Below, one piece after another: positions 6,505 through 10,350 of a stretch of DNA of 10,350 bases. Below the pieces are notes generated by a model. It was not told the DNA's origin, searched no databases, and worked only from the letters and a program-made list of their open reading frames with translations. A program made the translations under genes and the position numbers. Numbering within the stretch: the first letter of the stretch is position 1; each line of letters starts with the position of its first letter. Origin of the DNA: Actinomycetota bacterium (lineage in GTDB: Bacteria > Actinomycetota > Thermoleophilia > Gaiellales > Gaiellaceae); contig JACDGR010000090.1 of NCBI GenBank assembly GCA_013821525.1, positions 1 to 10,350 on the forward strand, in the 5' to 3' direction.

Positions 6505-6509
6505 AAAGG
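6505..6509 (+). promoter_or_regulatory. Ribosome binding site of the aldehyde dehydrogenase
   Basis: AAAGG, continuing into TGAT, 7 nt before the ATG at 6517. The 46-nt gap after the FAH gene contains no convincing promoter, so the gene is probably cotranscribed with the two before it. Confidence 0.65.
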
Positions 6510-6516
6510 TGATCCG

Positions 6517-7980
6517 ATGAGCGACGTCCTCGACGCCCCGACCCGTCCCGCAGGTCTCAACTACGTGGGCGGCGCCTGGGTTCCGTCGGCATCGGGCGAC
6601 ACGTACACCCGAACGAGCCCGATGCGCCCCTCGGAGGTCGTCGGCGAGTTCTCCGCCTCAGGCGAGGCCGACGCCGAAGCGGCTGTCGCCGCTGCCGCAG
6701 CTGCCTACGCCGGCTGGGCCGCCCTGCCGCTCGCGGTGCGCGGGAGGTACCTGAACGCGGCCGCCGCGGCACTCGAGGCGCGCGGCGAAGAGATTGCGCG
6801 CGACATGTCGATCGAGATGGGCAAGCCGCTCCGCGAGGCGCGCGGCGAGACCGCGCGGGCCTCCCAGATCCTTCGCTACGCCGCGAGCGAGGCGTACCGG
6901 CCGGTCGGCGAGCACTTCGAGCAGTCTGCAACAGGCGCGCAGGTCTCGACCCGCCGCCGGCCCGTCGGAGTCGTCGCGCTGATCACGCCGTGGAACTTCC
7001 CGATCGCGATCCCGATCTGGAAGCTCGCTCCCGCGCTGATCTACGGGAACACGGTCGTGCTGAAGCTCGCCTACGAGGCACCGCAGACCGGGCTCCACAT
7101 CGCAGCAGCATTCGCCGAAGCTGAGTTGCCTGCCGGCGTCCTGAACATCCTCACGGGCCGCGGCTCGACCGTGGGTGCTGCACTCGTGCGCGATCCGCGC
7201 GTGCGTGCAATCTCGTTCACGGGCTCGGTCGCAACCGGCCACGGCGTGCGGGACGAGGCGACGAAGACCGGCAAGCGCGTGCAGCTCGAGCTCGGCGGCC
7301 ACAACCCGATGATCGTGCTCGCCGACGCCGACCTCGACCGCGCGGTCGAAGCCGCGTACGCCGGTGCGTTCTGGTCGGCCGGCCAGAAGTGCACCGCGAC
7401 GCGCCGGATCTACGTGCAGGCGCCCGTCTACGACGCATTCCGCACCGGCCTCCTCGCGCGCATCGAGCGCGGGCGCGTCGGTGACCCGCTCGACCCCGAG
7501 GTCGAGGTCGGCCCGATCGTCAACGAGTCGCAGTTCGACGAGATCGTCGAGGCGATCGAACGTGGCAAGCGTGACGGGGGCACCGTCCTCACCGGCGGTG
7601 AGCGTGCCGACCCGGACGGGTACCTGATCCCGCCGACCGTGTTCGAGGGCGTCGCTGACGACGCGTTTCTCTCGTGTGAAGAGGTCTTCGGGCCTGTCAC
7701 CTCGCTCTACCGCTTCGAGACGCTCGACGAGGCGATCGAGCGTGCGAACGCGGTCGAGTTCGGGCTCTCGACAGCGCTCTTCACCTCGAGCCTCGTGGCA
7801 GCGACGCGCTTCCAGAAAGAAGCGCAGGCCGGTCTGATCCACGTCAACTCGCAAACCGCGGGCGCGGAGGTGCACGTGCCCTTCGGCGGCATCAAGTCGA
7901 GCGGCTTCGGCCCGCACGAGCAGGGTCACGCCGCGATCGAGTTCTACACCGAGCTCGTCACGGTCTACATCGATCCCTGA
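6517..7980 (+). CDS. Aldehyde dehydrogenase, alpha-ketoglutarate-semialdehyde dehydrogenase type
   Basis: 487 aa, full-length NAD(P)-dependent aldehyde dehydrogenase. Landmarks: TPWNFP (157-162, oxyanion Asn160), Lys183, FTGSVATG (234-241), general base Glu258 in LELGG, nucleophile Cys292 in GQKCTA, and EEVFGPV (388-394). GQKCTAT together with HVNSQTAGAEVHVPFGGIKSS (442-462, quoted in part: HVNSQTAGAE) is typical of enzymes that oxidise alpha-ketoglutarate semialdehyde to alpha-ketoglutarate. With the preceding FAH gene this gives the last two steps of a Weimberg-type pentose or uronate route. The adenosine-binding Lys-x-x-Glu is Lys183-x-x-Tyr186, so NAD/NADP preference is uncertain. It could also oxidise aldehydes made by the neighbouring diol dehydratase; this is inference. 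The final 16 nt overlap the convergent transporter gene. Confidence 0.9.
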   Translation: MSDVLDAPTRPAGLNYVGGAWVPSASGDTYTRTSPMRPSEVVGEFSASGEADAEAAVAAAAAAYAGWAALPLAVRGRYLNAAAAALEARGEEIARDMSIEMGKPLREARGETARASQILRYAASEAYRPVGEHFEQSATGAQVSTRRRPVGVVALITPWNFPIAIPIWKLAPALIYGNTVVLKLAYEAPQTGLHIAAAFAEAELPAGVLNILTGRGSTVGAALVRDPRVRAISFTGSVATGHGVRDEATKTGKRVQLELGGHNPMIVLADADLDRAVEAAYAGAFWSAGQKCTATRRIYVQAPVYDAFRTGLLARIERGRVGDPLDPEVEVGPIVNESQFDEIVEAIERGKRDGGTVLTGGERADPDGYLIPPTVFEGVADDAFLSCEEVFGPVTSLYRFETLDEAIERANAVEFGLSTALFTSSLVAATRFQKEAQAGLIHVNSQTAGAEVHVPFGGIKSSGFGPHEQGHAAIEFYTELVTVYIDP

Positions 7981-9146
7981 GCGGCCTCGGCCCGTCCGGC
8001 CGCGAGCCGCGCCGGGCTGAAGGAGCAATCGACGACGAGCAGCGCCGCGGCGAGGCCGGCGATCGTCCACAGCACGGCATCGAAGCCGCCGCTCAGGTCG
8101 CGCACCGCGCCGAGGAGTAGCGGCGAGAGCGCCGAGAGCGTGTACCCGACCCCCAGCATCATCCCGGCGAGCGCTGCCACCTCTGCCGGCCGCTCGGCGC
8201 CGTCGAGCGGCAGCGTCATCGTCAGGGGGAAGAGCGGGCCGATCGAGACACCGAGCAGGACCGCCCACGCCCACCCCGCGTCGGGAACGAGCACCACGCC
8301 GAGCAGGGCGACGAGCTGCAGCGCCGCGGCGCCGCCGAGCCACATCCGGCGCGTGCCCCAGTGGTCGGCCGCCCACGCGACGGCGAACCCGACCGGGATC
8401 GTCACGGTGTTCAGCACCGCGAGCAGGTTGCCCGCAGAGCTCTCGCTCCAGCCCCGCTCGACGTAGGCATCCGGCAGCCATGCGTTGAGGCCGTAGAACA
8501 CCGACGACATGAAGAAGAACGCTGCGACGAGGCGCCACGCGAGCGGGCGACGAAAGGGCAGCCTCAGCGGCCGGATGTCGACCCGCTCGTGCGGGAGCTC
8601 GCTGCGAGTCAGCCACAGCCAGAGAGCCGCGAGAACGGTCGAGATCGCACCGAAGACGAGCAGCGGTGTGCGCCAGCCGCCCGCCGCGTGCGCCAGCGGC
8701 ACCGCGGCCGTCGCCGCGAACGCCGAGCCGATCGTGATGCCCGACGTGTAGACGGCCGTCGCGAACCCGGGCCGGTCGGAGAACCGCTGTTTGACGGCGA
8801 CCGGAAGCATCGCGCCGGCGAGACCCATACCCACGCCGACCGGGAAGGTGAGCAGGATGACCGCGAGCGCGCCTGGGGCGACCGCCCGAACGACGCCGAA
8901 GACGCCGATCAGCGCGAGGGCTGCGCCGATCGCGAGCCTGGCCCCGATCCGCCCGGAGAGAAAGGAGGCGGGCGGCGCGAACAGCCCCATGCAGAGCACG
9001 GGGATCGTCCCGAGCAGACCGGCGATGGCGTGCGGGACATCGAGGTCGTCCTGCACCGACGGAAGCAGCGGGCCGATCCCCACGAGCTGCGGCCGCAGCG
9101 AGAGCGCGGCCAGGAACAGCGCGACGAGGAACGGCGCCCGCTTCAC
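7965..9146 (-). CDS. MFS transporter, CynX/NimT (cyanate-type) family
   Basis: 393-aa integral membrane protein with about 12 hydrophobic segments. It begins with an LSLRPQLVGIGPLLP-type segment (15-29), characteristic of the CynX/NimT family, followed by the MFS loop motif SGRIGARL (64-71) after the second helix. A charged central loop (about 181-202) divides two six-helix halves. Family members export or import small organic anions or nitroimidazole-like compounds; the substrate here is unknown, though an organic acid handled by the upstream operon genes is a fair guess. GTG at 9146 is chosen because the first membrane helix starts right after it and the preceding gene stops 14 nt upstream. 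The only GGAG is too close to this GTG, so translation may be coupled to the ABM gene. The frame extending to 9326 overlaps the ABM gene and lacks hydrophobic character. Confidence 0.85.
   Translation of the reverse strand: MKRAPFLVALFLAALSLRPQLVGIGPLLPSVQDDLDVPHAIAGLLGTIPVLCMGLFAPPASFLSGRIGARLAIGAALALIGVFGVVRAVAPGALAVILLTFPVGVGMGLAGAMLPVAVKQRFSDRPGFATAVYTSGITIGSAFAATAAVPLAHAAGGWRTPLLVFGAISTVLAALWLWLTRSELPHERVDIRPLRLPFRRPLAWRLVAAFFFMSSVFYGLNAWLPDAYVERGWSESSAGNLLAVLNTVTIPVGFAVAWAADHWGTRRMWLGGAAALQLVALLGVVLVPDAGWAWAVLLGVSIGPLFPLTMTLPLDGAERPAEVAALAGMMLGVGYTLSALSPLLLGAVRDLSGGFDAVLWTIAGLAAALLVVDCSFSPARLAAGRAEAAQGSM
7981..8003. terminator. Candidate hairpin just after the aldehyde dehydrogenase stop
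   Basis: GCGGCC, an 11-nt loop, GGCCGC, directly after the TGA and inside the 3' end of the convergent transporter gene. It may end rightward transcription. The stem is 6 bp, the loop is large and no U-tract follows, so this is weak. Confidence 0.25.
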
Positions 9147-9160
9147 TCTCCGCGAGCTTT

Positions 9161-9448
9161 CTAGAGCGTCTCGTAGAAGACGCGCTCGCGCGACTCCATC
9201 AACGGGAAGAGCTCTCCGAGCGCCAGGCGCTGGAAGTGCTCGGTCGCGCCGTGCTCCTCGAATGCCGCCTTGTCGGCGTACTCCTCGAAGATCAGGATCG
9301 AGCTCGGATCCTCGGCGTCGACGCACGGCACGTACGCCTTGCAGCCCGGCTCGGCGCGTGACGCCTCGGCGAGCTCGCGCGCGACCGCAGCGGCCCGCTC
9401 CTCATTGCCCTGCTCCGTTTTCATGCGCACAACCAGAACGAACGACAT
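9161..9448 (-). CDS. ABM-domain protein, putative quinol monooxygenase (YgiN-like)
   Basis: 95 aa, antibiotic-biosynthesis-monooxygenase (dimeric alpha/beta ferredoxin-like) fold. The family pattern is visible: an N-terminal hydrophobic strand (FVLVVRMK), a helix (about 17-32), AEPGC (32-36), the strand ILIFEEYADKAAF (51-63) and the helix-starting EHGATEHF (65-72). Members are small cofactor-free oxygenases, or simply dimeric sensors or isomerases; the activity here cannot be read from sequence. Two ATGs lie 6 nt apart (9454 and 9448); the second has GGAGG at the ideal 8 nt, the first only 2 nt, so 9448 is the likely start. Third gene of the leftward operon, 24 nt after the FAH hydrolase and 14 nt before the transporter start. 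Confidence 0.85.
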   Translation of the reverse strand: MSFVLVVRMKTEQGNEERAAAVARELAEASRAEPGCKAYVPCVDAEDPSSILIFEEYADKAAFEEHGATEHFQRLALGELFPLMESRERVFYETL

Positions 9449-9456
9449 TCGCATCT

Positions 9457-9461
9457 CCTCC
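9457..9461 (-). promoter_or_regulatory. Ribosome binding site of the ABM gene
   Basis: GGAGG on the minus strand, in GGAGGAG. Spacing is 8 nt to the ATG at 9448 but 2 nt to the ATG at 9454, which decides the start in favour of 9448. Confidence 0.75.
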
Positions 9462-9472
9462 GTGGGGTGCCG

Positions 9473-10114
9473 TCAGCCGGCGATTACAGGGTTCGTGATC
9501 GAGCCAAGACCCTCGATCTCGATCGTGATCTCGTCGCCCGGCTTCAGCCAGACGGGCGGCTCGCGGAAGGCGCCGACGCCTGCCGGCGTGCCGGTGATGA
9601 TCAGGTCGCCCGGCTCGAGCCTGATTGCCTGCGAGATGAATGCGATCACCTCGGCGACGCCGAAGATCATGTTCGAGGTGTTCGAGTCCTGCATGACCAT
9701 GCCGTTCAGGATCGCGCGAATCGGCAGGGCCTGCGGATCCGGAACGTCGCGCGCCGGCACCAGGTCGCCGACCGGCAGGAACGTGTCGAGCGACTTGCCG
9801 CGCACCCACTGGCCGTCGGCGAACTGCAGGTCGCGCCCGGAGACGTCGTTGGCGACGACGTAGCCCTCGACGTGGTCGAGTGCGTCGTCGACCGAGACGC
9901 CGGACGCCGTGCGCCCGATCACCACGCCGAGCTCGGCCTCGTAGTCGACCTGCTGCGAGATCGACGGGATGCGGATCGCATCGCCGTTGCCGATCAGCGT
10001 GTTCGGCCACTTCGCGAAGAGGAGGGGCCGCTCGGGCAGCGGGGTTCCCTGCTCCTCCGCGTGGTCACGGTAGTTGAGTCCGACGCACACGATCTTCTGG
10101 GGCGAAGCGATCAA
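9473..10114 (-). CDS. FAH-family hydrolase, acylpyruvase / 2,4-diketo acid hydrolase type
   Basis: 213 aa, a compact catalytic FAH domain without the N-terminal extension of larger members. GLNYRDHAEE (12-21) gives the His18/Glu21 pair equivalent to the FAHD1 lid dyad. Glu59 and Glu61 (YEAELGVVIG) with Asp90 (NDVSGRD) form the metal site. GKSLDTFLPVG (106-116) and TGTPAGVG (174-181) complete the pattern of Mg-dependent C-C-bond hydrolases acting on acylpyruvates, fumarylpyruvate or 2,4-diketo-3-deoxy sugar acids. This differs from the other FAH protein at 5658-6470, which belongs to a dehydratase-like branch. The start is TTG at 10114, overlapping the stop of the CoA-transferase as TTGA; a GTG eight codons later is an alternative. 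Likely role: cleaving a beta-diketo acid to pyruvate plus an acid, within the leftward operon. The substrate is not determined. Confidence 0.88.
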   Translation of the reverse strand: MIASPQKIVCVGLNYRDHAEEQGTPLPERPLLFAKWPNTLIGNGDAIRIPSISQQVDYEAELGVVIGRTASGVSVDDALDHVEGYVVANDVSGRDLQFADGQWVRGKSLDTFLPVGDLVPARDVPDPQALPIRAILNGMVMQDSNTSNMIFGVAEVIAFISQAIRLEPGDLIITGTPAGVGAFREPPVWLKPGDEITIEIEGLGSITNPVIAG

Positions 10115-10350
10115 GGCGCTGACCCTACTACGCCGTCGGCGATCAATGTCGCAATCTCGTCTTCGGCGAGGCCAACCTCCGCGAGCACCTCGAGGGAATG
10201 CTCGCCGAGCCGCGGTGGCGGCCGGTGGTGCTCGAGGCGCTCGTGATCGATCTGCACCGGCGACGCGACGACGTTGAGCCCCGCAGCCTCCTGCAGCATC
10301 CCGCCCGCCCGGGTCTGCGGGTGCGCTCCGACCTCGACGAGATCCTGCAC
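10111..10350 (-). CDS. CaiB/BaiF family CoA-transferase, C-terminal fragment (5' end outside window)
   Basis: Only the last 79 residues lie in the window. The sequence matches the end of family III CoA-transferases: a hydrophobic VVASPVQI-type strand, RPPPRLGEHS, then a helix EVLAEVGLAEDEIATLIADGVV. The catalytic Asp lies in the missing part. These enzymes swap CoA between carboxylic acids (formyl-CoA/oxalate, carnitine and similar substrates). The gene is upstream of and overlaps the FAH hydrolase by 4 nt, so both are in one operon; this suggests an organic acid is handled as its CoA ester or released by the hydrolase. The codon at the window edge is GTG, but the frame certainly continues beyond it. 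Confidence 0.8.
   Translation of the reverse strand: MQDLVEVGAHPQTRAGGMLQEAAGLNVVASPVQIDHERLEHHRPPPRLGEHSLEVLAEVGLAEDEIATLIADGVVGSAP

Noticed and set aside
6491..6508. CTTTC/GAAAG inverted repeat covering the ribosome binding site of the aldehyde dehydrogenase
   Set aside because: A 5-bp, partly AT stem with an 8-nt loop is too weak to claim as a translational switch.
6658..8616. 652-codon open frame on the minus strand across the aldehyde dehydrogenase and transporter genes
   Set aside because: Antisense to a well-supported aldehyde dehydrogenase and in the wrong frame for the transporter; low-complexity Arg/Asp/Glu composition.
9147..9326. Longer transporter start overlapping the ABM gene
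   Set aside because: The extra 60 residues are Arg-rich and not hydrophobic; the first membrane helix follows the GTG at 9146.
1..10350. CRISPR array, tRNA/rRNA genes, insertion sequences, phage genes
   Set aside because: No regularly spaced repeats, cloverleaf-like or rRNA sequence, transposase motif or flanking terminal repeats were seen by reading.

Overview
The window looks like chromosomal DNA of a high-GC Gram-positive bacterium, most likely an actinobacterium. The grounds are GC-rich codon use, several GTG/TTG starts, tight operons with 4-11 nt overlaps, and a coenzyme-B12 diol dehydratase whose large and medium subunits are fused, an arrangement I associate with actinobacterial homologues. 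A deep-branching group such as Thermoleophilia is possible, but this is an impression and nothing here proves it. I see no rRNA, tRNA, CRISPR array, insertion sequence or phage gene, and no transcription-factor gene.

Layout. (1) 20-1489, minus: a secreted Asp-box beta-propeller protein (sialidase-like), followed by a 309-nt divergent intergenic region. (2) 1799-2263, plus: a small single-domain cupin. It converges with the next transcription unit across a short gap holding a perfect GC-rich hairpin. (3) 4950-2313, minus: a two-gene B12-dependent diol/glycerol dehydratase operon, small subunit first, then a fused large+medium subunit. All seven active-site residues I could map are present, but the substrate-pocket Gln is replaced by Ala. 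(4) 4975-7980, plus, starting only 24 nt from the dehydratase operon: SDR dehydrogenase, FAH-fold 2-keto-3-deoxy-sugar-acid dehydratase-like protein, and alpha-ketoglutarate-semialdehyde-type aldehyde dehydrogenase. Together they resemble the lower half of an oxidative (Weimberg-type) pentose pathway. (5) 10350-7965, minus: the C-terminal end of a CaiB/BaiF CoA-transferase, a second FAH-fold hydrolase, an ABM-fold monooxygenase-like protein and a CynX/NimT-type MFS transporter. This operon overlaps the aldehyde dehydrogenase gene tail to tail.

How they may work together. The central block pairs a radical B12 dehydratase with an oxidative sugar-acid operon across one very small divergent promoter region whose sequence suggests leaderless transcripts in both directions. 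SDR, FAH protein and aldehyde dehydrogenase could turn a sugar or sugar acid into alpha-ketoglutarate. The upstream sugar-acid dehydratase is not in the window. The dehydratase, with its apparently widened pocket, might feed an aldehyde into this route or act on an unusual longer diol. That link is inference. The strongest candidates for something undescribed are the dehydratase's pocket substitution and its shared control region with the oxidative operon. No reactivating factor, cobalamin adenosyltransferase or microcompartment shell gene is visible.
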